Positions 1-7,862 of a stretch of 37,813 nucleotides of DNA are shown in pieces. The notes under the pieces are model-generated. The model did not search any database, was not told the origin of the DNA, and worked only from the letters and a program-made list of their open reading frames with translations. Origin of the DNA: Bacteroidales bacterium (GTDB lineage Bacteria > Bacteroidota > Bacteroidia > Bacteroidales > UBA932); the NCBI GenBank assembly GCA_020026355.1, contig JAHHQP010000023.1:1-37813 (forward strand), written 5' to 3'. The translations under genes were made by a program, and so were the position numbers. Within the stretch, counting starts at the first letter, position 1. The number at the start of each line of letters is the position of its first letter.

Positions 1-2603
1 TTGTCAGCTGGCTTCACACTGGCCTGGACCTTCTTAGGAGCCTCTGCTGTCTTCGGAGCTTCAGCCTTCCTGGAAGCGGCTTTACGGCCTTTACGAGCGG
101 CAGCTTTAGCCTTTCGCTTAGAATCACGGATCGCCTGACGGACCTTCTCCTTGCGGGCGGCCTTGTTCGCTCCGACGATATCACCGTAATCCGCGGAACC
201 GTCAGCACCCTTTACATAGGAAGCGCCGCGGTTGCTCTCGTATTCCTTTCTACGCTCTTCCAGACCGGTCTCGACCAGCTCATAATCCAGAAGTTTCTGC
301 TCCAGGTTCGCATTCTTGACACGGATACGGACCGGATCACCTAAATTGTAGACGACCTTGCTGCGGCGGCCTTCCAGACGGTAACGGTCTGCATTGAACT
401 CGAAGAAATCGGACTTGATATCCCTCAAGGCGATCATTCCCTCGATCTTGGTCGGCTCGACCTCGACATACATGCCCCAATCGGTCAGACCGGAGATATG
501 ACCTTCATACTCCATGCCGACCTTGTCCTGCATGAATTCCACAAGCTTGTACTTGATGCTGGAACGTTCCGCGTCAGCAGCGACGATTTCGCGCTCGGAA
601 GCATACTTGCAGAGAGATTCATAAGTGTCAGCCTTTGCAGACTCCCCTCCTGCCAGGTATTTCGCAAGCAGACGGTGTACCATCATGTCCGGATAACGGC
701 GGATCGGAGAAGTGAAGTGCGTATAATATTTGAAGGCCAGACCATAGTGGCCGACATTCTCGATGGTGTAGCGTGCTTTCGCCATCGTCCTCAAGGCAAG
801 CAGCTCGATGGCATTGTACTCAGGAGTACCTTCAGCCTCTTCAAAGAGTCCGTTCAGCTCTTTTGAAATCTCTTTTCCATTATTGGCAGGACCCATTTTG
901 TACCCGAAGTTTCCAATGAACTTACGGAGGTTCTCGATCTTGTCCTGATTAGGCTCATCATGAATTCGGTAAACAAAGGTCTTTGCCCGCTTATGGGTAC
1001 CGGCCGTAGAGCCGGGAGTCCCCTTGCATCCCGTCGCCACAAACTCTGCAACACTTCTGTTAGCAAGCAGCATGAACTCCTCGATCAGCCAGTTCGCCTC
1101 CTTCGTCATCTTCTGATAAACATCGACAGGACGGCCCTTATCATCAACTATAACCTTCATTTCAGGTCTTTCAAAGCTGATGGCTCCGCTGGAGAACCTC
1201 TTCTTGCGAAGTTTTGAAGCTAAGGAATTCAAGGTAAGAACAGCCTCTTTCAGTTCGTCAGGAATCAAAGTTCCCTCATGAATTCCGCCTCCCATCATAG
1301 CTGCGTCATCATGCCTAACATCTTTGTTTCCTGTAGATTTTTCATCCTTTTCAGTACATTTTTCTGTATTCTGCGGACCCTTCACGGAAGCGCCAGGCAT
1401 TTCCAGTCCATCAGAGCCACCACGCAAGTCCATCTCCATGGATTTCTCCCCATTGTCGATGATCTGCTGAGCCGTCTCATAGGCGAAACGGTAATTGGAA
1501 CGGATAACCGTGCGGCCGAACCACTGCGCGGCGACTCTTGCACGCGGAGTCAATTCAAAAACAGCGGAGAAAGTCAGTTTATCTTCGTTCGGACGAAGGG
1601 AACATAGCTTGTTGGAGAGTTTTTCCGGCAGCATAGGAACGGTTCTGTCGACCAGATATACAGATGTACCTCTTTTACGAGCTTCCTCATCTACGACAGA
1701 CTTAGGCTGCACATAATGGGTAACGTCGGCGATATGGACACCGACCTCGAAGTTGCCGTTCTCCAGTTTCCGGAAAGAAAGGGCATCATCGAAGTCCTTG
1801 GCATCTGCCGGGTCAATGGTAAGAGTCAGCACGTCGCGGAAATCACGGCGTTCTGCAAGGTCTTTCTCGGTGATTTCATCGGAAATGGAGTCCGCCGCAT
1901 TGCTGACTTCCGGCTCGAAGCGGTACGGCAAGCCGTACTCGGCCAGAATCGCGTGCATCTCGGTATCATTCTCTCCCGGATCACCCAGCACATCGACGAT
2001 ATGACCGGTCGGTGTGGCATCGCCACGTTTCCAGCCATCGACGACGACCGCCACCTTCATGCCCATACGGGCCTGGAGCTCATGACGTACCCCGTCATCG
2101 TCCGTGAAGGCCATTCCCTGGATCGTGTAGAGGCCGTCTCCTGCCAGTTTAAGGAATCCTCTTTCATCCTTCGGTTCTGCCAGAGACTGTTTCGTATGCA
2201 CTTTGTGGCGACGATACTTGCTTTCGTCCGGTTCCGCGAACGGAATGGAGATATCGTATGGCATGAAACGGTTCTGCATGAGGACCCAGGCTTGCTCTCC
2301 GACGACATGGAGGATACCGATGAAAGGCTTCTGAGAGCGCTGGAGGATATCCATCACCTCGCCTTCCCGGCGCTGGTTCTCGGTCTTCTCGCGTTTGACC
2401 ACCACCCGAACGATATCGCCGTTCAGAGCACCTCTGGTCTTGGAGGCCTTCACGAAGACATCATCTTCTTCGCCGTCAATGATGATGAAGGCATAACCTT
2501 CGCGGGTCATCTGGACCCTTCCCTCGAATTCAGGATAGACTTTCTTCTCAACAGATTTTTTCCTGTTGCGGGCGGATCCGCCTCTGCTGTACTTTCTTGC
2601 CAT
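1..2603 (-). CDS. rnr: Ribonuclease R (RNB-family 3'-5' exoribonuclease), partial at window edge
   Basis: RNase R degrades structured RNA from the 3' end and helps in mRNA and rRNA quality control in the cytoplasm. The frame is open from the ATG at 2603 to base 1, so the C-terminal end lies outside the window. A basic N-terminus (MARKYSRGGSARNRKK) leads into cold-shock-type RNA-binding domains. The RNB catalytic motif DPADAKDFDDAL follows, then HFTSPIRRYPD and an S1 domain around GLTDWGMYVEVEPTKIEG. The visible C-terminal tail is Lys/Arg/Ala-rich, as is common in RNase R. Oddly, about 45-50 extra charged and Gly/Met-rich residues (roughly residues 387-445, bases 1266-1450) interrupt the RNB domain after QQIIDNGEK, in frame. 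A promoter-like CAAATTTA (TAnnTTTG on the minus strand) lies at 2630-2637. Identification is firm. Confidence 0.95.
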   Translation of the reverse strand, partial: MARKYSRGGSARNRKKSVEKKVYPEFEGRVQMTREGYAFIIIDGEEDDVFVKASKTRGALNGDIVRVVVKREKTENQRREGEVMDILQRSQKPFIGILHVVGEQAWVLMQNRFMPYDISIPFAEPDESKYRRHKVHTKQSLAEPKDERGFLKLAGDGLYTIQGMAFTDDDGVRHELQARMGMKVAVVVDGWKRGDATPTGHIVDVLGDPGENDTEMHAILAEYGLPYRFEPEVSNAADSISDEITEKDLAERRDFRDVLTLTIDPADAKDFDDALSFRKLENGNFEVGVHIADVTHYVQPKSVVDEEARKRGTSVYLVDRTVPMLPEKLSNKLCSLRPNEDKLTFSAVFELTPRARVAAQWFGRTVIRSNYRFAYETAQQIIDNGEKSMEMDLRGGSDGLEMPGASVKGPQNTEKCTEKDEKSTGNKDVRHDDAAMMGGGIHEGTLIPDELKEAVLTLNSLASKLRKKRFSSGAISFERPEMKVIVDDKGRPVDVYQKMTKEANWLIEEFMLLANRSVAEFVATGCKGTPGSTAGTHKRAKTFVYRIHDEPNQDKIENLRKFIGNFGYKMGPANNGKEISKELNGLFEEAEGTPEYNAIELLALRTMAKARYTIENVGHYGLAFKYYTHFTSPIRRYPDMMVHRLLAKYLAGGESAKADTYESLCKYASEREIVAADAERSSIKYKLVEFMQDKVGMEYEGHISGLTDWGMYVEVEPTKIEGMIALRDIKSDFFEFNADRYRLEGRRSKVVYNLGDPVRIRVKNANLEQKLLDYELVETGLEERRKEYESNRGASYVKGADGSADYGDIVGANKAARKEKVRQAIRDSKRKAKAAARKGRKAASRKAEAPKTAEAPKKVQASVKPAD

Positions 2604-2629
2604 AAGAATATGTTTTGAACTATATCTTA

Positions 2630-2637
2630 CAAATTTA
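2630..2637 (-). promoter_or_regulatory. Putative -7 promoter element of rnr
   Basis: On the minus strand the bases read TAAATTTG, a full match to the Bacteroidota -7 consensus TAnnTTTG, about 27 bases before the rnr ATG. No clear -33 TTTG is seen at the usual spacing. Confidence 0.5.
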
Positions 2638-2691
2638 AGGATTTATGAGAGATAATGAACAGGGAACCGGTAGAAATGTAGATATGCAAAG

Positions 2692-2719
2692 AAAAAGGGC
2701 GACCCTGAACGGATCGCCC
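2692..2719 (-). terminator. Intrinsic terminator after tsf
   Basis: On the minus strand a 9-bp stem (GGGCGATCC with GGGTCGCCC, one G-U pair) closes a 5-nt loop and is followed at once by five U residues (2692-2696). It lies about 30 bases after the tsf stop and ends the rpsB-tsf transcript before the rnr promoter. Confidence 0.85.
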
Positions 2720-2748
2720 CTGTATCTTCTCGGCCGAAGCCGCGGAAA

Positions 2749-3588
2749 TTAGTCGTTAAGAGAGAATCTCTTGAATGAAAGCACTTTTGCCTCAGCATCT
2801 GCTGCTGCAATGACTGCCTTGACCGGAGTCTTGCCGTCACCCATCTGATAACCCTGCTCCTCGAGAGTGTTCTCTGCGAAGAATTTGTTGAGCTTACCTT
2901 TGGCAATGTTCTCGAGCATTGCTTCTGGCTTGCCTGCCATCTTAGGGTCGTCAGCCATCTGCTCCTTGTAGATCTGCATCTCTTTAGCGACGATGTCTGC
3001 TGGACAATCCTCTTTAGATACAGATACCGGATTCATGGATGCTACCTGCATTGCCACACCCTTAGCGACCTCAGCGTCGAATGCTTTGCTGAAACCAACG
3101 ATAGCACCGAGTTTGCCGTTGATCTTGTGGAGGTACATAGCGATGTAAGGAGCATTGATGATGCCGTATCCTACGAGCACATGTTTCTCACCTGTCTTAC
3201 CTGTCTGCTCTGTGATAGCAGCCTCTACTGTTCTGCCGTCTGCAAGTACACAAGCCTTGAGGGCCTCTGCATCTGCAGGAGCGTTAGCGATAGCTGTATC
3301 AGCGATAGCTTCTGCAAGAGCCTGGAACTCAGCGTTCTTGGAAACGAAGTCAGTCTCGCAACCGAGGCAGATGATGATACCTTTACCTTCAGCTACTCTT
3401 GCTACGACTGCACCTTCTGTCGTTTCACGGTCAGCTCTCTTCGCTGCAACAAGTTTACCTTTTTCGCGGATGATTTCCTTAGCTCTCTCGTAATCGCCGT
3501 TAGCCTCAACGAGGGCTTTCTTACAGTCCATCATACCAGCGCCTGTCATTTGACGGAGCTTTGCCACGTCAGCTGCTTTAATATCCAT
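2749..3588 (-). CDS. tsf: Translation elongation factor Ts
   Basis: EF-Ts is the guanine-nucleotide exchange factor that recycles EF-Tu-GDP in the cytoplasm. The 279-residue product starts with the UBA-like N-terminal domain containing the signature DVAKLRQMTGAGMMDCKKAL (residues 7-26). The core carries GCETDFVSKNAEF, the second family signature. Length matches the usual 270-300 residues. It follows rpsB after 34 bases, the classical rpsB-tsf pair, and is closed by a strong terminator. The leader bases before the ATG are A/T-rich with no Shine-Dalgarno, normal for Bacteroidota. Codon use looks like that of highly expressed genes (frequent GCT, GTA, TCT), unlike the neighbouring rnr. Confidence 0.98.
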   Translation of the reverse strand: MDIKAADVAKLRQMTGAGMMDCKKALVEANGDYERAKEIIREKGKLVAAKRADRETTEGAVVARVAEGKGIIICLGCETDFVSKNAEFQALAEAIADTAIANAPADAEALKACVLADGRTVEAAITEQTGKTGEKHVLVGYGIINAPYIAMYLHKINGKLGAIVGFSKAFDAEVAKGVAMQVASMNPVSVSKEDCPADIVAKEMQIYKEQMADDPKMAGKPEAMLENIAKGKLNKFFAENTLEEQGYQMGDGKTPVKAVIAAADAEAKVLSFKRFSLND

Positions 3589-3622
3589 TGTTGTGTAATG
3601 TTCAGATGATTATACTTTCGAA

Positions 3623-4447
3623 TTACTCAGCTTTCTCCTCTGCTGAAGCCTCCGCTACCGGAGCCTCTTCCACTTCATCCTCTGCGGATTTAGCTTTGCG
3701 GGAGCGAAGCTTCTTGCCAGCTGGTTTCTCAGCCTCTGGAGCTTCTTTCTCTTTCTCGAGCTTCCTTTCGTCCAATCCCTCCTGGATAGCAGCGCAGAGT
3801 ACATCCATGATATAGGAGATAGACTTGGCTGCATCATCATTAGCCGGAATCACATAATCAATCGGAGTAGGATCGCAACATGTATCAACCATAGCGATAA
3901 CCGGAATGTTGAGACGGTTTGCTTCTTTGACAGCATTCATCTCTTTCTGTACGTCCACTACGAAAAGTGCTGAAGGAAGACGGCTCAGATCCTTAATGGA
4001 ACCGAGGTTCTTCTCCAACTTAGCTCTCTGACGAGTAATCTGAAGGCGCTCACGTTTTGCGAGAGTCGCAAATGTACCATCTTCGATCATCTTGTCAATG
4101 GTATTCATTTTCTTGACAGCCTTACGGATAGTCGGGAAGTTGGTCAACATTCCACCCGGCCATCTCTCTGTCACGAACGGCATATTCACAGATCCTGCCT
4201 TCTCAGCAACGATCTCTTTAGCCTGTTTCTTTGTAGCTACGAAAAGTACTTTGCGGCCTGAACGAGCAAGCTGTTTGAGTACATTGGCAGCCTCATCGAT
4301 TTTAACTATACTTTTATGCAGGTCGATGATATGGATTCCGTTCTTCTGGTCGAAGATGTAAGGAGCCATTTTCGGATTCCATTTTCTCGCCAAGTGTCCG
4401 AAGTGAACACCTGCATCAAGCAATTCTTGGAAATTTGTTCTTGGCAT
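3623..4447 (-). CDS. rpsB: 30S ribosomal protein S2 (uS2)
   Basis: S2 binds the head-body junction of the 30S subunit and is needed for docking of S1. The 274-residue product begins MPRTNFQELLDAGVHFGHLARKWNPKM-like, with the S2 signature GVHFGH followed by DQKNGIHIIDLHKS. RWPGGMLTNFPTIR and IDYVIPANDDA-type segments also match. After about residue 235 there is an acidic, Ala/Glu-rich extension with basic patches, as in many Bacteroidota S2 proteins. It sits between rpsI and tsf. The 217-base gap upstream is long for this cluster and may hold an autoregulatory leader (see the separate entry). Confidence 0.97.
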   Translation of the reverse strand: MPRTNFQELLDAGVHFGHLARKWNPKMAPYIFDQKNGIHIIDLHKSIVKIDEAANVLKQLARSGRKVLFVATKKQAKEIVAEKAGSVNMPFVTERWPGGMLTNFPTIRKAVKKMNTIDKMIEDGTFATLAKRERLQITRQRAKLEKNLGSIKDLSRLPSALFVVDVQKEMNAVKEANRLNIPVIAMVDTCCDPTPIDYVIPANDDAAKSISYIMDVLCAAIQEGLDERKLEKEKEAPEAEKPAGKKLRSRKAKSAEDEVEEAPVAEASAEEKAE

Positions 4448-4664
4448 TTCTTTAGATCATTTGTTTGTTTTTACTTTCCTTCCAGGCATTTGCCATAACC
4501 TGTCAGGCTCTTTTCTTCAATCCGGAGTAGCAGCTTTGTGGCTGGTCTCCTGAATTTTCCGCAATCACGGCAATCATCAGGCAGCTTCCGAAGATTCGCA
4601 TCCACCGCAAAGATCCTGTGATTTCGAACCGGATTGTGCGTTTTGATAAATCAGACAGTAAGGA
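4448..4664 (-). promoter_or_regulatory. Candidate structured leader or regulatory spacer upstream of rpsB
   Basis: This 217-base gap between rpsI and rpsB is the longest spacer in the ribosomal-protein block and has no open frame that looks coding. On the minus strand CAATCCGG (complement of 4629-4636) can pair with CCGGATTG (complement of 4518-4525), closing an interior of about 100 nt. A small CAGC/GCTG hairpin lies inside. A weak -7-like GATCTTTG is also present. S2 autoregulates rpsB-tsf in gammaproteobacteria; transfer of that idea here is inference. Confidence 0.35.
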
Positions 4665-5054
4665 TTAACGTTTACTGAACTGGAAACGTCTACGTGCACC
4701 AGGCTGACCAGGTTTCTTTCTCTCGACCTCACGTGCGTCACGAGTAAGGAATCCTGCTGCCTTGAGGGCAGATCTGTAAGCCTCTTTGTCCACCTCGCAA
4801 AGTGCGCGTGCGATGCCGAGTCTCATAGCTTCTGCCTGGCCTTTGATTCCACCACCGTCGAGATTAGCCTTGACGTCAAACTGTCCCATTGTACCTGTCA
4901 ATTCAAAAGGCTGGTTTACAATGTAACGGAGTGCATCCTCTTTGAAATACTCGCTAAGGTCACGACCATTAATCGTAATGTTGCCTTTTCCAGCTACAAC
5001 ATAAACGCGAGCCACTGCTGATTTACGTCTTCCAAGGGCGTTTACTACTTTCAT
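4665..5054 (-). CDS. rpsI: 30S ribosomal protein S9 (uS9)
   Basis: S9 is a 30S head protein whose C-terminal tail reaches the P-site tRNA. The 129-residue product has the N-terminal NALGRRKSAVARVYV segment, the GGGIKGQAEAMRLGIARAL signature, and the conserved C-terminal ...RRRFQFSKR end with the invariant SKR tail. Length is normal. It starts 7 bases after rplM, so the two are co-transcribed in the standard rplM-rpsI order and probably share the promoter at 5579-5609. Confidence 0.98.
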   Translation of the reverse strand: MKVVNALGRRKSAVARVYVVAGKGNITINGRDLSEYFKEDALRYIVNQPFELTGTMGQFDVKANLDGGGIKGQAEAMRLGIARALCEVDKEAYRSALKAAGFLTRDAREVERKKPGQPGARRRFQFSKR

Positions 5055-5061
5055 GCTCTGC

Positions 5062-5514
5062 TTAAATTTCGTTTAACTTAATTGTTCTCGGGTTCTGTGC
5101 CTGGTGCGGATGCTCGTTGCCTGTGTAAAGGTAAAGGTTGTTGATGAGCTTAGCGCCAAGACGATTCTTAGGAAGCATACCCTTAACGGCCATCCTAAGT
5201 ACTTCTGTAGGTTTTCTCTGAAGGAGATCCTTAGGTGTTGCAAAGCGCTGTCCACCTGGGTAACCAGTGTGGTGGATATACACTTTGTCAGTCATCTTCT
5301 TACCGGTGAGTCTCACTTTGTCAGCGTTGAGGATGATGACGTTGTCACCACAGTCAGCGTGAGGAGTGAAGTTCGGCTTGTTCTTGCCACGAAGAACGAG
5401 CGCAACTCTGGCAGCAAGACGACCGAGCACCAAGTCAGTCGCGTCGATCACAACCCACTCTTTGTTTGCAGTCGCTGCATTTGCAGATACTGTCTTGTAA
5501 CTCAATGTGTCCAT
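5062..5514 (-). CDS. rplM: 50S ribosomal protein L13 (uL13)
   Basis: L13 is an early-assembling 50S protein. The 150-residue product shows WVVIDATDLVLGRLAARVA near the N-terminus, then NADKVRLTGKKMTDKVYIHHTGYPGG and the MAVKGMLPKNRLG signature. Length is typical. It is the first gene of the block rplM-rpsI-rpsB-tsf. The leader of about 60 bases begins with a perfect hairpin at the predicted transcript 5' end (5558-5574), suggesting autoregulation by L13. Confidence 0.98.
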   Translation of the reverse strand: MDTLSYKTVSANAATANKEWVVIDATDLVLGRLAARVALVLRGKNKPNFTPHADCGDNVIILNADKVRLTGKKMTDKVYIHHTGYPGGQRFATPKDLLQRKPTEVLRMAVKGMLPKNRLGAKLINNLYLYTGNEHPHQAQNPRTIKLNEI

Positions 5515-5557
5515 CTTGTTGATTTAAATGGTTAATACTTAATAATTTATTTGCGAT

Positions 5558-5574
5558 CCCTATACCACATAGGG
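5558..5574 (-). promoter_or_regulatory. 5'-terminal leader hairpin of rplM (candidate L13 leader)
   Basis: On the minus strand the bases read CCCTATGTGGTATAGGG: a perfect 6-bp stem with a GTGGT loop, placed at the predicted start of the rplM transcript. I recall a published ribosomal-protein leader motif for L13 in Bacteroidia; assignment to it is from memory and was not checked. Confidence 0.5.
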
Positions 5575-5578
5575 GGTG

Positions 5579-5609
5579 CAAAGATAGCAATTATTTTATT
5601 CTTGTCAAA
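5579..5609 (-). promoter_or_regulatory. Promoter of the rplM-rpsI operon
   Basis: On the minus strand TTTG (complement of 5606-5609) is followed after 19 bases by TATCTTTG (complement of 5579-5586). This is a full match to the Bacteroidota -33/-7 promoter with correct spacing. It predicts a start near 5573-5575. Confidence 0.75.
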
Positions 5610-5610
5610 A

Positions 5611-5646
5611 TTTGTTGCAAGAAGCTTGCTTTTATTTGTATTTTTG
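5611..5646 (+). promoter_or_regulatory. Promoter of dus, close to the start codon
   Basis: TATTTTTG at 5639-5646 matches the -7 consensus, with TTTG/TTG at 5611-5617 as a -33 element. The G of the -7 box is only 5 bases before the ATG at 5652, so the mRNA may be leaderless or nearly so. Confidence 0.55.
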
Positions 5647-5651
5647 CAGGC

Positions 5652-6689
5652 ATGAAGATCAGAAACCTTGATTTAGGAGAGCAGCCTCTCCTTCTCGCCC
5701 CTATGGAAGACGTGACCGACGCGTCTTTCCGTTTCATCTGCAAGGAATTCGGAGCGGATATGATGTATACGGAATTCATTTCCTCGGACGGACTCATCCG
5801 AGATGCCCGGAAATCGCTGGAAAAGCTCAAGACCTTCGATGAGGAGGCTCCGATCGGCATCCAGATCTACGGCAACATCCCGGAAGCGATGGTCGACGCC
5901 GCGAAGATGGCCGAACAGGCCGCAGAGATCGCCGGAGGACATGGTGCCGACCTCATTGACATAAATTTCGGCTGCCCGGTGAACAAGATCGCGAAACGGG
6001 GAGCAGGTTCCGGCATGATGCGGGAGCCGGACAAGATGGTCCAGATCACGAAGATGGTTGTGGATGCAGTCAGGAAGCCGGTGACGGTGAAGACTCGCCT
6101 GGGCTGGGATGACGATTCGAAGATCATCGTCGAACTGGCGGAAAGGTTACAGGATGTAGGGATCGAGGCGCTCACTATCCATGGCAGGACACGCTGTCAG
6201 ATGTATACGGGAGAAGCAGACTGGACCCTCATCGGAAAAGTCAAGGAGAATCCGCGCATGCACATACCTATTATAGGTAATGGTGACATCACCGGTCCGG
6301 AGAAGGCGAAAGAGGCTTTCGACCGCTACGGTGTGGACGGTATCATGATCGGTCGTGCGACTTACGGACACCCTTGGATCTTTCAGGAAATCAAGCATTA
6401 TCTCAAGACCGGGGAACTGCTGCCGCAGATGAGCGTTCCCGAAAGGGTCTCATTGGCCAAGAGACATCTGGCGAAATCATTGGCCTTGAAAGGAGACCGC
6501 GTCGGCATTCTTGAAATGAGGCGGCATCTTTCCTGCTATTTCAAAGGACTGCCAGATTTCAAGGAAACCCGGCTGAAGCTGGTAACGATCACTGATCCGG
6601 AGGAACTTTACCGCACTCTGGACTATATCGCGGAAAGATGGGGCGCTGAAGAAGCTCCGGAAGCCGGAAACATTTATGGTCTACGGTAA
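5652..6689 (+). CDS. dusB: tRNA-dihydrouridine synthase (DusB-like)
   Basis: Dus enzymes reduce uridines in the tRNA D-loop using FMN and NADPH. The 345-residue product has the TIM-barrel FMN-binding start LLLAPMEDVTDASFR (13-27), then IDINFGCPVNKI with the catalytic Cys at about 108. VKTRLGWDDDS, LTIHGRTRCQMYTG and IIGNGDITGPEKA follow, and GVDGIMIGRATYGHPWIF near the C-terminal side of the barrel binds phosphate. A helical C-terminal RNA-binding domain follows. Length is typical (320-350). The DusB assignment among DusA/B/C is by general resemblance. It stands apart from the divergent rplM operon, with its own promoter. Confidence 0.93.
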   Translation: MKIRNLDLGEQPLLLAPMEDVTDASFRFICKEFGADMMYTEFISSDGLIRDARKSLEKLKTFDEEAPIGIQIYGNIPEAMVDAAKMAEQAAEIAGGHGADLIDINFGCPVNKIAKRGAGSGMMREPDKMVQITKMVVDAVRKPVTVKTRLGWDDDSKIIVELAERLQDVGIEALTIHGRTRCQMYTGEADWTLIGKVKENPRMHIPIIGNGDITGPEKAKEAFDRYGVDGIMIGRATYGHPWIFQEIKHYLKTGELLPQMSVPERVSLAKRHLAKSLALKGDRVGILEMRRHLSCYFKGLPDFKETRLKLVTITDPEELYRTLDYIAERWGAEEAPEAGNIYGLR

Positions 6690-6695
6690 TTTTGT

Positions 6696-6703
6696 TATCT
6701 TTG
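6696..6703 (+). promoter_or_regulatory. Putative -7 promoter element of lpxK
   Basis: TATCTTTG is a full match to TAnnTTTG. It begins 7 bases after the dus stop codon and lies 22 bases before the lpxK ATG. lpxK may therefore have its own promoter despite its closeness to dus. Confidence 0.5.
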
Positions 6704-6725
6704 CAGGCATTGAAAGAACTTCCCC

Positions 6726-7862
6726 ATGATTGACGCTATACTGCTGGCCCCTTATTACTGGAGTTTGAAAACCAGACATTTCCTGTACGACCATGGCTTC
6801 CGGAAAATCCACGAAGCTGGTCTCCCGACCATTTCCCTGGGAAATATTACAGTCGGAGGTACCGGAAAGACCCCGCACACGGAAATGATATTGAGAACCT
6901 TGCTGACCGATCCGGAATTCAAGGGACTCCGCATCGCCGTGCTTTCCCGAGGTTACCGGAGAAAGACTTCCGGTTTCCAGCAGGTCCCGGCAGACGGAAC
7001 GGCAAAGCTCTATGGAGATGAGCCGCTCCAGATGAAACGTAAATTTCCAGAAGTGACCGTCGCTGTCGACAAGTCCAGGATCGAAGGTTGCCGCTTTCTT
7101 AAAAATCCGGAAATCCTGAAGACGGCTCCTGAGGCGAAGAAATGCCTTGACAAGAATTTCCCGGCAGCCGATCTCGTCATTCTGGACGATGCTTTCCAGT
7201 ATCGCGCTCTCAAGACTTCCCTATCCATCCTGCTCGTGAATTACCGGCAACCGATCTTCAAGGACCATCTGATGCCGATAGGAAAGCTGAGGGATCTGCC
7301 GGAGCGGATCGAGGCGGCGGATGTCGTGATCGTCACGAAATGCGATGCGGACATGGATGAATGGAGCAAGAGCAGGTGGGCAGAAGCGCTTGGAATCCAT
7401 TCCTACGACGGCGGAAGCTGCTCCGGGGTCAGAGACAACGGAAAGCAGCAGCATGTGCTGTTCACGACCATCGGCTACTGCGATCCTCAGCCAATCTTCC
7501 CGGAAGCCGACCAGCGGTTCCTCTATTCCAAGACATTGATCATGTTCAGCGGCATCGCTGACGACCGGCTCTTCTTCCACCACCTTTCCGGAAATTACAG
7601 AATTCTGGAAAGGATCAATTTTCCCGACCACCACAAATTCTCGAAAAGGGATGTGAAGAAGCTCGAAGAATTGTCCAGGAAATCCCCTACCTCCGTCATC
7701 ATGACGACGGAAAAGGATTGCCAACGGGTCATGGACTGCCGTTTCATGCCGGAATCCCTCAAGCAGAAAATGTTCTTCACTCCGATCCAGGTCAGGTTCA
7801 CCAACGAAAAGGAGAGCGGGGCTTTCCACGCTCTCCTTCAGGATGTCATCGGCCGGAAATGA
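6726..7862 (+). CDS. lpxK: Tetraacyldisaccharide 4'-kinase
   Basis: LpxK phosphorylates the 4' position of the lipid A disaccharide at the inner face of the cytoplasmic membrane. The 378-residue product has an N-terminal hydrophobic helix (ILLAPYYW), a P-loop NITVGGTGKTP (40-50), VLSRGYRRK (72-80), YGDEPLQM and DDAFQYR (154-160). The last corresponds to the family DDxFQHR motif with Tyr in place of His. DHHKFSKRDVKKL lies near the end. A few extra residues sit around 125-148 compared with the usual family. The 3' end overlaps the convergent DAHP synthase-chorismate mutase gene by 17 bases. Confidence 0.93.
   Translation: MIDAILLAPYYWSLKTRHFLYDHGFRKIHEAGLPTISLGNITVGGTGKTPHTEMILRTLLTDPEFKGLRIAVLSRGYRRKTSGFQQVPADGTAKLYGDEPLQMKRKFPEVTVAVDKSRIEGCRFLKNPEILKTAPEAKKCLDKNFPAADLVILDDAFQYRALKTSLSILLVNYRQPIFKDHLMPIGKLRDLPERIEAADVVIVTKCDADMDEWSKSRWAEALGIHSYDGGSCSGVRDNGKQQHVLFTTIGYCDPQPIFPEADQRFLYSKTLIMFSGIADDRLFFHHLSGNYRILERINFPDHHKFSKRDVKKLEELSRKSPTSVIMTTEKDCQRVMDCRFMPESLKQKMFFTPIQVRFTNEKESGAFHALLQDVIGRK

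Noticed and set aside
2731..2742. CGGC-TTCG-GCCG mini-hairpin just after the tsf stop
   Set aside because: Only a 4-bp stem; the real terminator is the 9-bp stem with U-run next to it.
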